A stretch of DNA of 64,000 bases. It comes from an uncultured bacterium (GTDB lineage: Bacteria > Bacillota_I > Bacilli_A > RF39 > UBA660). Of the stretch, positions 16,678-24,590 are shown in pieces. The stretch covers positions 37,025-101,024 of the forward strand of contig CAJMOW010000002.1 of assembly GCA_905215145.1 (NCBI GenBank). The letters run 5' to 3'. Below the pieces are notes generated by a model, which had not been told where the DNA came from, did no database searches, and was given only the letters and a program-made list of their open reading frames with translations. Position 1 is the stretch's first letter; each line of letters starts with the position of its first letter. The translations under genes and the position numbers were made by a program.

Positions 16678-18846
16678 TTATTTAATTTCGTGATTATCTA
16701 AATGAACAAATCTGTGAGCTATTTCATCGGTTCTTCCATCATTCCAAAAATTACTTCCAATATAACCACAAGTTCGCCTTGCCACATTCATCTTGCTATG
16801 GTCACGATTTTTACAATTAGGACATTCCCAAATTAATTCTCCATTTTCATCAATAATTTTAATTTCACCATCATAACCGCATACTTGACAATAGTCAGAT
16901 TTAGTATTGAGTTCAGCATACATAATATTATCATAAATAAATTTTATAATATTAAGCACTGCTTGAACATTATGTGTCAAATCAGCACATTCAATATATG
17001 AAATTGCACCACCCAATGACAATTCTTGAAATTTTGATTCAATGCTTAATTTATCGAATGGATTGATTTCTTCAAACACTGGAATATGATAACTATTGGT
17101 AATATAGTTTCTATCTTTTCCGTCTAATTGAACAAAAATATCATTACCAAATCTTTCTTTTAGCTTTTTAGCAAATTTATAAGTAGTGGATTCAATAGGA
17201 GAACCATATAATGAATATCCTAAGTTATCTTGTTTCTTCCATTGCTCACACTTGTTGTTTAAATATTGCATAATTTTAATTCCAAAAGAATGACCCTTGT
17301 CATTGTTTGAATGTGATTGTTTTGTCATATATTTAACACATTCATATAAACCAGCATAACCTAAAGAAATGCTTGAATAACCGCCGAACAATAATTTATC
17401 AATAGGCTCATGTTGATTTAATCTTGCTAATGCTCCATCTTGCCATAGAATGGGTGCTACATCACTAGAAGTTCCTAATAATCTTTTATGTCTTAACATT
17501 AAAGCCCTATGGCATAATTCACAACGGTCTTCTAAAATATTCCAAAATTTATCCATATTTCCATCAGAACTAAAAGCAACATCTGGTAAATTGATAGTTA
17601 CTACACCTTGATTAAAACGACCATAAAATTTATAGTTCCCTTGTTCATCTTTCCAAGGGGCTAAAAACGAACGACATCCCATGTTAGGAAAACAATTACC
17701 TTCTTTTAATTCTTTCATTTTCTTTTCAGAAATATAGTCTGGAACAAGCCTTTTAGCTGTACATTGTGCTGATAGTTTTGTTAAATACCAATAAGGGGAA
17801 TTTTCGTGAATATTGTCCTCTTCAAGAACATATAATAATTTTGGAAATGCTTGGGTTACATAAGCTCCAACTTTATTCTTCATTCCTTGAATACGTTGTT
17901 TTAAAAATTCCTCAATAATCATAGCGAGTTCTTGTTTGTATTCTTTTGTTTCTCCTAAATACATAAATACACTTAAAAAAGGAGCTTGCCCGTTTGTTGT
18001 AGACATACTGTTTATCTGATAATTAAATGTTTGTACACCATCTTCAATTTCTTTTGCTAAATCTTCCATTGCATATTTTTCTGCTTCTAAGTTGCTATTC
18101 CCACGTTTTATGTATTTATTATATGCAATATCATAACTATATTTAACAAATGGTGCAAGATGAGATAAACTAATGGTACAACCGCCATATTGTGAACTAG
18201 CTACTGCCGTAATAATTTGTGTAGCAACGGTACAAGCAGTCAAAAATCTATGTGGTTTATCAATGCGAACTCCGTTAATGACTGTCCCATTTTGCAACAT
18301 ATCTTCAAGATTGATTAAATCGCAATTATGCAAAGCCTTTTGACCAAAATAATCCATATCGTGAAAATGAATTATTCCTTCTTCATCAGCTTGTAAAATG
18401 TCTGGTGGCATAAGAAACCTTTTTGTAATATCTTTACTCATAATCCCAGCCATATAATCTCTTTGAGTTGTAACAAGTTTAGCATCTTTATTAGAATTTT
18501 CTTTGTTTAAGTATTCATTAGTACCGTCTAATAAATTAATTAAATCTTCATCTGTACTATTCTGAACATATCTTTGATATTCTCTTACTTGTCTATAGCC
18601 CTCATATGCTTTTGCAGTATTTTTTTGTTTATATTTAATCAATTTATCAAATACCATAGATTCAATAGTATAAATTTCTACTTCTTCAATTTGTTTTTGT
18701 AATAATTCTTGTTCGATTTCTTCTGCAATTCTTAATGCAATTTTTTCTTTAATGCCTTCTCCATATGGCATTGCTTTCATAATTGCATTAGAAATTTTTT
18801 CTTTGTTAAAAGGAACTTCTGTACAATCACGTTTAATTACATTCAT
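16678..18846 (-). CDS. nrdD: Anaerobic ribonucleoside-triphosphate reductase
   Basis: Class III reductase that makes dNTPs from NTPs without oxygen. Residues 1-90 are an ATP-cone regulatory domain (VIKRDCTEVPFNKEKISNAI). The catalytic barrel includes HFHDMDYF and GAYVTQAFPKLLYVLEE. Near the C-terminus are two zinc-binding pairs (CQVCGYDG and CPNCKNRD, about 650-680) and the glycyl-radical loop RRTCGYIGSNFWN (about 690-702). At 722 residues it is full length. Presence with nrdG implies replication in an anaerobic host. Overlaps the start of the upstream small gene's end by 4 bases (ATGA). Confidence 0.96.
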   Translation of the reverse strand: MNVIKRDCTEVPFNKEKISNAIMKAMPYGEGIKEKIALRIAEEIEQELLQKQIEEVEIYTIESMVFDKLIKYKQKNTAKAYEGYRQVREYQRYVQNSTDEDLINLLDGTNEYLNKENSNKDAKLVTTQRDYMAGIMSKDITKRFLMPPDILQADEEGIIHFHDMDYFGQKALHNCDLINLEDMLQNGTVINGVRIDKPHRFLTACTVATQIITAVASSQYGGCTISLSHLAPFVKYSYDIAYNKYIKRGNSNLEAEKYAMEDLAKEIEDGVQTFNYQINSMSTTNGQAPFLSVFMYLGETKEYKQELAMIIEEFLKQRIQGMKNKVGAYVTQAFPKLLYVLEEDNIHENSPYWYLTKLSAQCTAKRLVPDYISEKKMKELKEGNCFPNMGCRSFLAPWKDEQGNYKFYGRFNQGVVTINLPDVAFSSDGNMDKFWNILEDRCELCHRALMLRHKRLLGTSSDVAPILWQDGALARLNQHEPIDKLLFGGYSSISLGYAGLYECVKYMTKQSHSNNDKGHSFGIKIMQYLNNKCEQWKKQDNLGYSLYGSPIESTTYKFAKKLKERFGNDIFVQLDGKDRNYITNSYHIPVFEEINPFDKLSIESKFQELSLGGAISYIECADLTHNVQAVLNIIKFIYDNIMYAELNTKSDYCQVCGYDGEIKIIDENGELIWECPNCKNRDHSKMNVARRTCGYIGSNFWNDGRTDEIAHRFVHLDNHEIK

Positions 18847-19031
18847 CTAATCCAAATCTCCTTACAATCTTCTTCATCATTACATTCCATAAATTCCATT
18901 TGTAACAATTCTTCATCTATTTTATCATAATCATTTAGTTTATATTCCTTACATCTTATCTGCCCTCCTTCAAACCATAATAGAGCAATTTGTTCATATG
19001 GTTGCTCTAATAAATATTCCTTTAGCGTCAT
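18843..19031 (-). CDS. Hypothetical acidic protein (62 aa)
   Basis: ATG preceded by AAAGGAGGATATAATTAC. Begins MTLKEYLLEQPYEQIALLWFEGG and ends in an acidic tail (ECNDEEDCKEIW). Its stop overlaps the nrdD start (ATGA), so it is translationally coupled to nrdD. Function unknown. Confidence 0.75.
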   Translation of the reverse strand: MTLKEYLLEQPYEQIALLWFEGGQIRCKEYKLNDYDKIDEELLQMEFMECNDEEDCKEIWIR

Positions 19032-19055
19032 TAGTAATTATATCCTCCTTTCTAT

Positions 19056-19238
19056 TTATTTTTGTAGTCGTTTATTTGAAGTATATGTTTGTACTATTTG
19101 ATTACACATTTCAGTTGTACAACAAATATTGTTATAATGAGTTCTATTATATTCTGCAATAGCATTACATATTGGACAAAAATCTTCACAATAATGTGTA
19201 ATTTTTTCCTCGTTCTCTGTCAATAAAAAGTCTTCCAT
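19056..19238 (-). CDS. Small cysteine-rich protein (60 aa)
   Basis: The ATG at 19238 follows AAGGAGAGTAATAATTTC and is preferred over an in-frame ATG 24 bases upstream. Cysteines in CEDFCPICNAIAEYN and NICCTTEMCNQIV suggest a zinc knuckle. Function unknown. Confidence 0.7.
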   Translation of the reverse strand: MEDFLLTENEEKITHYCEDFCPICNAIAEYNRTHYNNICCTTEMCNQIVQTYTSNKRLQK

Positions 19239-19254
19239 GAAATTATTACTCTCC

Positions 19255-19794
19255 TTAATCAACCATTTTTATTTCCTTGCCACAATAAGGACAATATTTT
19301 AATTTCTCCATATTCTCAGGTATTCTCCAATATGGGTTGTTAATATCATGGTACTTTGGACACATTGTACGATAATCATATTTAATCCATACACAAAACT
19401 CTTGGTTATCATTGAAATTAGTACAATCTTTTACTTTATGAATAGTATTGTCTTTCTTATATTTTATTTGTTTATCTATAAGTTGATGTACTAAATAATT
19501 TACTTTTTTCCCATGTTCTTTAGCATATTTAATTTCTGACTTTGTACTTTCTCCAATATATCCATCAACATTAACTACAAAAATTTCGTCTGCCATATCA
19601 ATTTTCCTTTTGTGCATATCATCAAGCATTTCTTTTGTGCCTTCTGTCCAAACTTCTTTATCTCCAGAATGTCCAAATAGTCCCACACTAATTACAATAT
19701 TCCCTGCTAATGTAAGTTCTTTTTGAACTCTCATAAATTCATCTTTAAATTTTGTGCTACCGCATAATGTAATTACTTTATAATTTTCAATCAT
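19255..19794 (-). CDS. Nucleoside 2-deoxyribosyltransferase-like protein with zinc ribbon (179 aa)
   Basis: The N-terminal 105 residues have the nucleoside deoxyribosyltransferase/DUF4406 Rossmann-like pattern: VITLCGSTKF, MADEIFVVNVDGYIGESTKSEI with the catalytic-type GESTKSE, and AKEHGKKVNYL. Such proteins swap or cleave the base of deoxynucleosides. The C-terminal part ends with a single zinc-ribbon half (CPYCGKEI) preceded by another Cys in TMCPKYH. Next to nrdD it fits nucleotide salvage or base modification. Substrate not known. Confidence 0.75.
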   Translation of the reverse strand: MIENYKVITLCGSTKFKDEFMRVQKELTLAGNIVISVGLFGHSGDKEVWTEGTKEMLDDMHKRKIDMADEIFVVNVDGYIGESTKSEIKYAKEHGKKVNYLVHQLIDKQIKYKKDNTIHKVKDCTNFNDNQEFCVWIKYDYRTMCPKYHDINNPYWRIPENMEKLKYCPYCGKEIKMVD

Positions 19795-19812
19795 TTTCTA
19801 ATCAATTCCTTT

Positions 19813-20484
19813 CTATTTATAAAATGTATGACCACTTTCATCTGTAAATTGTTTAGTCCAACTATTCCATTCATTAGGACTACAATCACTTCTAAAAGCA
19901 ATACAACCATTAGTAGTGTCTTCATAATAAGCATATTCTAATGCTAATATAGTATCTTCTGTAATATTATTCCGACCATAAGAAAATTGATTCTTTTCTG
20001 TAATAATTTTAATAGGGTCTGTTGGGTATAAGTCATGTTCTACTCTATTTAAAATTACACAAGCAACATTTACCTTAGAATCAAAATCAGCCTCAAAAGT
20101 TTCTGTTTCAATACATTTTTGCATCATTTTAATTTGTTCATCAGTAAAATGATTATAAATTGTGTCTTTTGTTTCGATTGATTTATATAAAATAAACCAT
20201 AATTTTTTATCCATAGGTTTAATTTGGTCAATTAATTCTAGGATATTATTATACCATTTAATTTGTTGATTGTCAAGTTCTGTTTGTAATTCTTTATTTT
20301 TAGATTGCAACAAATTATTTTGATGTTCTAATTCACTACAATATGTCTGTAAGCTCGTATTAGCCGATTCTAGGGCTTCAATTTGTTCTTGCTTAGACTT
20401 TATTGTATAACACATAATCATTAAAATTAGAGCCAATAAAACGATTCCTACACACTGAATAATATTATGCTTCTCTATCTTCAT
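19813..20484 (-). CDS. Membrane-anchored SleB-like cell-wall hydrolase (223 aa)
   Basis: The ATG at 20484 follows AAAGGAGAAGAAGAAA. Residues 7-27 form one transmembrane anchor (IIQCVGIVLLALILMIM), 30-75 a coiled coil, and about 125-223 a Hydrolase_2/SleB domain: CIETETFEADFDSKVNVACV with the catalytic-type Glu, ILNRVEH, EKNQFSYGR, AFRS and SGHTFYK. SleB enzymes are lytic transglycosylases acting on peptidoglycan. It lies in the early module far from the lysis cassette, so a role other than final lysis is possible. Confidence 0.75.
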   Translation of the reverse strand: MKIEKHNIIQCVGIVLLALILMIMCYTIKSKQEQIEALESANTSLQTYCSELEHQNNLLQSKNKELQTELDNQQIKWYNNILELIDQIKPMDKKLWFILYKSIETKDTIYNHFTDEQIKMMQKCIETETFEADFDSKVNVACVILNRVEHDLYPTDPIKIITEKNQFSYGRNNITEDTILALEYAYYEDTTNGCIAFRSDCSPNEWNSWTKQFTDESGHTFYK

Positions 20485-20500
20485 TTTCTTCTTCTCCTTT

Positions 20501-21307
20501 CTAATCTGTAATTTCAACTTCATAAGCATATAAAGCGTCATAAAGTTTTTGCGGAAACTTAGGATATTTATTTTTATAATAGTCAGCTACTTCTTTAATA
20601 ACTTTTTCTTTGGTTGTTTTATAAGCTTGAAATGCTTCTTCTGGTGTATTAAATGTACCTAAATCAATTCTTTTATTATTTTCTAATATATGATTACTTA
20701 CTCTTGCTCTATAATGTTTTTGCCCTTGTTTGCAATAAGAAACACCGATTGGTAAACTCCCTCTGACAGTTTTGCAATTTGTCAATAGACTATTTAATTC
20801 TTGAGGTATAATCACACAATTTTTGGGACTATATATTTTATTTCCTTTGTACAAAATATCTTTATCAACCACCATTGATGAATTACCACATTCCCAATAA
20901 TTTTTGTTATACCACTTTGCAAAATTTTGAAAATTGCACCATTCTTCACAAATTTCGCACCCTATATATGTAGGCTTTTCTTTGTGATAGTTTTCGTTAT
21001 AACACCTTGTGAATATACCTCCCCATGCGACATATTCTTTAGTATTATTGTTTCTATTTTTTGACGGGACAAATTTAGTTGGTTTATATTCTCCCTCTCC
21101 TAAGTACCCTCTCCCAAAGATTGTCCTTGCATAAGGGCTAAAACATCTTCCATTTTTAAAAGCATCATGTGTTGTTTTCGTTTTGTAATTACTTTCATTA
21201 AAAATTATATAAATATGTTCATAGTCTTTGTAATCATAAATTGTAAACTTTTCTCCAAATTTATTAATATTTGATTGCCCTATCATATCTTCTTTTAATA
21301 TTTTCAT
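20501..21307 (-). CDS. AP2-domain HNH-type homing endonuclease (268 aa)
   Basis: Middle part has the layout of AP2-HNH phage endonucleases: WGGIFTRCYN, CEICEEWCNFQNFAKWY, and VVDKDILYKGN with PKNCVIIPQELN. The C-terminal 60 residues form an AP2-like DNA-binding domain: GVSYCKQGQKHYRARVS, IDLGTFNTPEEAFQAYK. Inserted between the helicase gene and the SleB-like gene with almost no spacing. Likely a mobile endonuclease gene. Confidence 0.8.
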   Translation of the reverse strand: MKILKEDMIGQSNINKFGEKFTIYDYKDYEHIYIIFNESNYKTKTTHDAFKNGRCFSPYARTIFGRGYLGEGEYKPTKFVPSKNRNNNTKEYVAWGGIFTRCYNENYHKEKPTYIGCEICEEWCNFQNFAKWYNKNYWECGNSSMVVDKDILYKGNKIYSPKNCVIIPQELNSLLTNCKTVRGSLPIGVSYCKQGQKHYRARVSNHILENNKRIDLGTFNTPEEAFQAYKTTKEKVIKEVADYYKNKYPKFPQKLYDALYAYEVEITD

Positions 21308-21308
21308 T

Positions 21309-23540
21309 TTACAGTAATTCCTTTAACCATGTGTTCCTTTGTTCATCTTCATCTACCAATAAAGCATTGTTAAAAGCTGAAACGCTTCCAATATCAACAA
21401 CTTTTTTCTTCGCTCTTGTGTCAGCAACATAAAGTAAATTCTTTGATAACATTTTTGTATGTTTTTCACTAACTATATTTATAACATAGTCACTCTCGCT
21501 TCCTTGAGACTTGTGAATCGTAATACAATAAGCCAATAATAAATTTTGTAATTTAGGTTTATCGAAAACGATAAGTTCATTATCAAATTCAATAACCATC
21601 ATATTGTTATTTACTTCTCTAATGACACCGCACTGTCCATTAAATACTTGTGTTAATTCTACATCATCACTTGTCAGCATATTATCTGAATTTTGTATTT
21701 CTTTATAACTCTCTAATGGCATTGCCTTATAGTCATTTTTTGTATTGATTACTACATCTCCAACCCTAAAAATTATGTTAGTTTTGTTGATTTGCCTTGT
21801 CATAATTTTCTCATTCGGTTTTGGCGAATTTATAATTGCTTGTATTTCATTATTGATAATATAAGTTCCTTCTTCTCCAACATTCATAGGAGACAAACAT
21901 AATATATTCTTTGGCTTAATATTTTTATCAATAAGTTTAATATATTCTTCTTTTACAGTATTTAATATATCGTTAGTCTCAATAAATTCATAATTGTCAC
22001 AAATCTTATATCTGTTACCTATATGTTTCACCATTTCAGCATCATCAAAAAACTGTTTTCCTTGACGTACATTTGTCGCAACAAATAAACTGCCATTGCT
22101 TTTATATCTAAAAATTTCGTCCAGTGTAATGCTTGGAACTTTACCACTGTTAATCAAATCACTAAATACTCTTCCTACACCTACGCAACTTAATTGTTTA
22201 AAATCTCCAACAAATACAATTCTTGCATTTTCATTAGTGATATGTTTAAATAACATTACGATTGTTGGTAAGTCATTCATTGTAGCCTCGTCTAAAATAA
22301 CACAATCAGAAAAAATTTCTCCGTCTTTCAAACATTTTCTATGTACTGTACTTGTTGGTCTATGCGTTGCTTCTGCCATTCTAAGGCTTGCTTTTCCAGT
22401 AGAAGATAACAAAGTGTATGATAAATCATTATTTTCCATAAGTTTGATAAGACCCTTCAACGAACTCGTTTTTCCACTTCCAGAGAACCCAGCCAAAATC
22501 ATAAAATTATATTTACAAAATAATTCTAATGCTTTTGATTGCTTTTCACTTAGTTGAAATCCATCAATATTAGTGTATTTTGTATAATCAATGTCAAGTT
22601 GCTTACTATTCATAATTTTATCCTTTACAAAATCAGCAACATAACATTCACCTTGGTAAGTTGACATAATACTTAAATCTTTTGATTCTTCATCGTAATA
22701 GAATAAATCATTATTCATTGCGGTAGGAACAATTAAAGGTTCAAGCTCTGGCACACTATATTCTTCCATAATATAGTAATACAAATCATTGCCATTGAGT
22801 CTTGTATCACCCTCTTGTTCATTTCTTTCCAACACACTTAAAATCAAATAAGCACATCTCATTTCGCTTACTTTTAAGTCTTTTCTTAATTCCATAATCG
22901 TTCTATCAGCAAATTCAAAAGAACGACCAAGTGTTGAGATTAAAACTTTATAAGGATTAGATTGAATTTCTTTAGTAATATGCTCTTCATCAAGATATTC
23001 TTCAATTAACTTCTTGCAATCACTTACATCAAATTTGTAATCCTTGAAATGTTGAATAATACCAAGATACTTATATTTTTCAAGTAAGTTTCTTGCATAA
23101 GCACCAAGATAGACTTCTCCGACACCTTTTATTCTACTTACATCAATAATATCTTTGCCTTGAGTTAAAATCAATTCAATGAAATCAGGATATGCTTCTA
23201 AAATATTATCAGCAATTCTTTCACTTGTAGTGCAATCCATAAGAATTTCTTTCTTTTGGTCTAAAGTAAGAGTTGACACATCAAAGTTGCTCATAGATGG
23301 AACTGATAAAATCTTATATGTTCCACCATATCTTTTGTCATAGGCAATTTCTTCAATCTCAATTTCGTAGTCTTTATTTTCATCTATATATGAATCGTTG
23401 CCCTTCGTTGAAAAGGTAAAATAAAGGCTTAATTTGACACTATCATTATGGTCAATAGGACTCCATGAAAATATTCTATAATCATCTTTCTTAAAACAAC
23501 ACTTTACACATCTTGCTTTTAATGTTATACTTTTACTCAT
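21309..23540 (-). CDS. RecD2-like SF1B DNA helicase (743 aa)
   Basis: ATP-dependent 5'-3' helicase. Residues about 120-160 contain a helix-hairpin-helix (DVSRIKGVGEVYLGAYA). The motor has Walker A GFSGSGKTSS (about 348-357), Walker B VILDEAT, motif III VFVGDFKQLSCVG and the UvrD-C type motif AYCITIHKSQGSESDYV with LLYVADTRAKK near the C-terminus. Size and motif order fit RecD2/TraA-type helicases used in phage replication and recombination. Starts at ATG overlapping the stop of a 56-residue upstream gene. Confidence 0.9.
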   Translation of the reverse strand: MSKSITLKARCVKCCFKKDDYRIFSWSPIDHNDSVKLSLYFTFSTKGNDSYIDENKDYEIEIEEIAYDKRYGGTYKILSVPSMSNFDVSTLTLDQKKEILMDCTTSERIADNILEAYPDFIELILTQGKDIIDVSRIKGVGEVYLGAYARNLLEKYKYLGIIQHFKDYKFDVSDCKKLIEEYLDEEHITKEIQSNPYKVLISTLGRSFEFADRTIMELRKDLKVSEMRCAYLILSVLERNEQEGDTRLNGNDLYYYIMEEYSVPELEPLIVPTAMNNDLFYYDEESKDLSIMSTYQGECYVADFVKDKIMNSKQLDIDYTKYTNIDGFQLSEKQSKALELFCKYNFMILAGFSGSGKTSSLKGLIKLMENNDLSYTLLSSTGKASLRMAEATHRPTSTVHRKCLKDGEIFSDCVILDEATMNDLPTIVMLFKHITNENARIVFVGDFKQLSCVGVGRVFSDLINSGKVPSITLDEIFRYKSNGSLFVATNVRQGKQFFDDAEMVKHIGNRYKICDNYEFIETNDILNTVKEEYIKLIDKNIKPKNILCLSPMNVGEEGTYIINNEIQAIINSPKPNEKIMTRQINKTNIIFRVGDVVINTKNDYKAMPLESYKEIQNSDNMLTSDDVELTQVFNGQCGVIREVNNNMMVIEFDNELIVFDKPKLQNLLLAYCITIHKSQGSESDYVINIVSEKHTKMLSKNLLYVADTRAKKKVVDIGSVSAFNNALLVDEDEQRNTWLKELL

Positions 23541-23703
23541 TTTTATTCTCCTTAAATTCTATATATCCATTTTTTAATAACCATTGACTATCTTCAACAA
23601 ACTTTATGTATTCCTTATAGTTGTCTAAAGTAACATTATGTTCTTTACAAAATTTATTTATAAATTTAATCCTTTTATTTGCATTTTCAATTTCTTTTAA
23701 CAT
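23533..23703 (-). CDS. Small charged protein (56 aa)
   Basis: ATG at 23703 follows GAAAGGAGATATTTTTT; the stop TAA overlaps the helicase start (ATGAGTAA), so it is translationally coupled to the helicase. Lysine/asparagine-rich helical product beginning MLKEIENANKRIKF. Function unknown. Confidence 0.75.
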   Translation of the reverse strand: MLKEIENANKRIKFINKFCKEHNVTLDNYKEYIKFVEDSQWLLKNGYIEFKENKNE

Positions 23704-23706
23704 AAA

Positions 23707-23761
23707 AAATATCTCCTTTCATTGATATAGTAATTATACCATAAAAGGAGATATTTGTCAA
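23707..23761 (-). promoter_or_regulatory. Promoter with SD-complementary spacer
   Basis: -35 TTGACA (23761-23756), 17-bp spacer, -10 TATAAT (23738-23733). Spacer AAATATCTCCTTT (23756-23744) is a perfect 13-base complement of AAAGGAGATATTT (23719-23707), which is the ribosome binding site of the downstream gene. Drives the 56-aa gene and helicase. Confidence 0.87.
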
Positions 23762-23771
23762 GTGTTAATTT

Positions 23772-23969
23772 TTAAAAAGCAGGAATAGTATTACGCTGTT
23801 TTCTAGTAATCAATTCTAATTTGCCACAACATTTAGGGCAAGTGTAATATTCATTAAATCTATTGTCATAAACTATTTTAGTATTGTTACAACATTCGTA
23901 TTTGATAGTTTCTTTTTCTGTTGGATGAGGCATTTCTTCATATAGAACCTTTAAATTTTTATCAATCAC
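23772..23969 (-). CDS. Zinc-ribbon protein, GTG start (65 aa)
   Basis: GTG start overlapping the TGA of the Mom-like gene; no clear ribosome binding site, so expression probably depends on coupling. Cysteine pairs in YECCNNTK and YTCPKCCGK make a zinc ribbon. Ends with RKQRNTIPAF. Function unknown; the overlap hints at a link with the Mom-like protein. Confidence 0.65.
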   Translation of the reverse strand: MIDKNLKVLYEEMPHPTEKETIKYECCNNTKIVYDNRFNEYYTCPKCCGKLELITRKQRNTIPAF

Positions 23970-24526
23970 ATAACAATACCTGTGTTTTTTGTTCTAGGTA
24001 GCCAAACTCCATGTAATTTTTTTGTAGAACCTCTTGGGTTTATTTTACCATCAGCACAGTAAAAGTCTGTTTTTGAATCAGTAAGACCATAATATTTAAA
24101 ATTACACACTTGATAAATACTACCTATATGTCTTGAACTATCTGCCAATGTTATAACTGCTCTAATGCCATGTTGTTTTAACATTTTGATACTGTTTCCA
24201 AGTAAATATGAAGTTGCATTAGTTCCATTTAAAAGAGGTAGCATACATAATCTTGATAATTCAAGAATACTTTTATCTTGATTATTTACACCAAACCAAC
24301 CTTTTAATGCAGATATTCCTTGTGGGTTACTATAAGTTGCAACTCCAACGAGTTCTTTATTATTAAAAAGACCATAAGCATATACACTAAAAAATTTTGC
24401 ATCTTTTAAGTAATGATATTCTTTTACAAAGTTATATGCAGTAATTTTATCTATTTCTTTAATACAAAACAATTCTTTTGCTTTAATTTGTCTATTTTTA
24501 AATTTATCTACCAATGAAATATCCAT
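23966..24526 (-). CDS. Mom-like GNAT-fold DNA modification protein (186 aa)
   Basis: Sequence features match the Mu Mom-like/phage GNAT group: EYHYLKDAKFFSVYAYGLFN, ELVGVATYSNPQG, LELSRLCMLPLLNGTNATSYLL and ITLADSSRHIGSIYQVCNFKYYG. Mu Mom converts adenine to a carbamoylmethyl form that blocks restriction; related proteins may use other acyl donors or targets. Full-length for the group. Its promoter is buried in a 14-bp palindrome, which suggests tight control. Identification is by motif memory; an ordinary acetyltransferase remains possible. Confidence 0.65.
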   Translation of the reverse strand: MDISLVDKFKNRQIKAKELFCIKEIDKITAYNFVKEYHYLKDAKFFSVYAYGLFNNKELVGVATYSNPQGISALKGWFGVNNQDKSILELSRLCMLPLLNGTNATSYLLGNSIKMLKQHGIRAVITLADSSRHIGSIYQVCNFKYYGLTDSKTDFYCADGKINPRGSTKKLHGVWLPRTKNTGIVM

Positions 24527-24543
24527 TTTTACCTCCTAAATAA

Positions 24544-24587
24544 TTATCTTATAGGTGCATTATACCACACCTATAAGATAATGTCAA
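24544..24587 (-). promoter_or_regulatory. Mom-like gene promoter inside a 14-bp palindrome
   Basis: -35 TTGACA (24587-24582), 17-bp spacer, -10 TATAAT (24564-24559). Perfect 14-bp arms TTATCTTATAGGTG (24544-24557) and complement (24568-24581) are separated by 10 bases that contain the -10 box. An operator or a read-through-dependent hairpin. Confidence 0.85.
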
Positions 24588-24590
24588 TAC

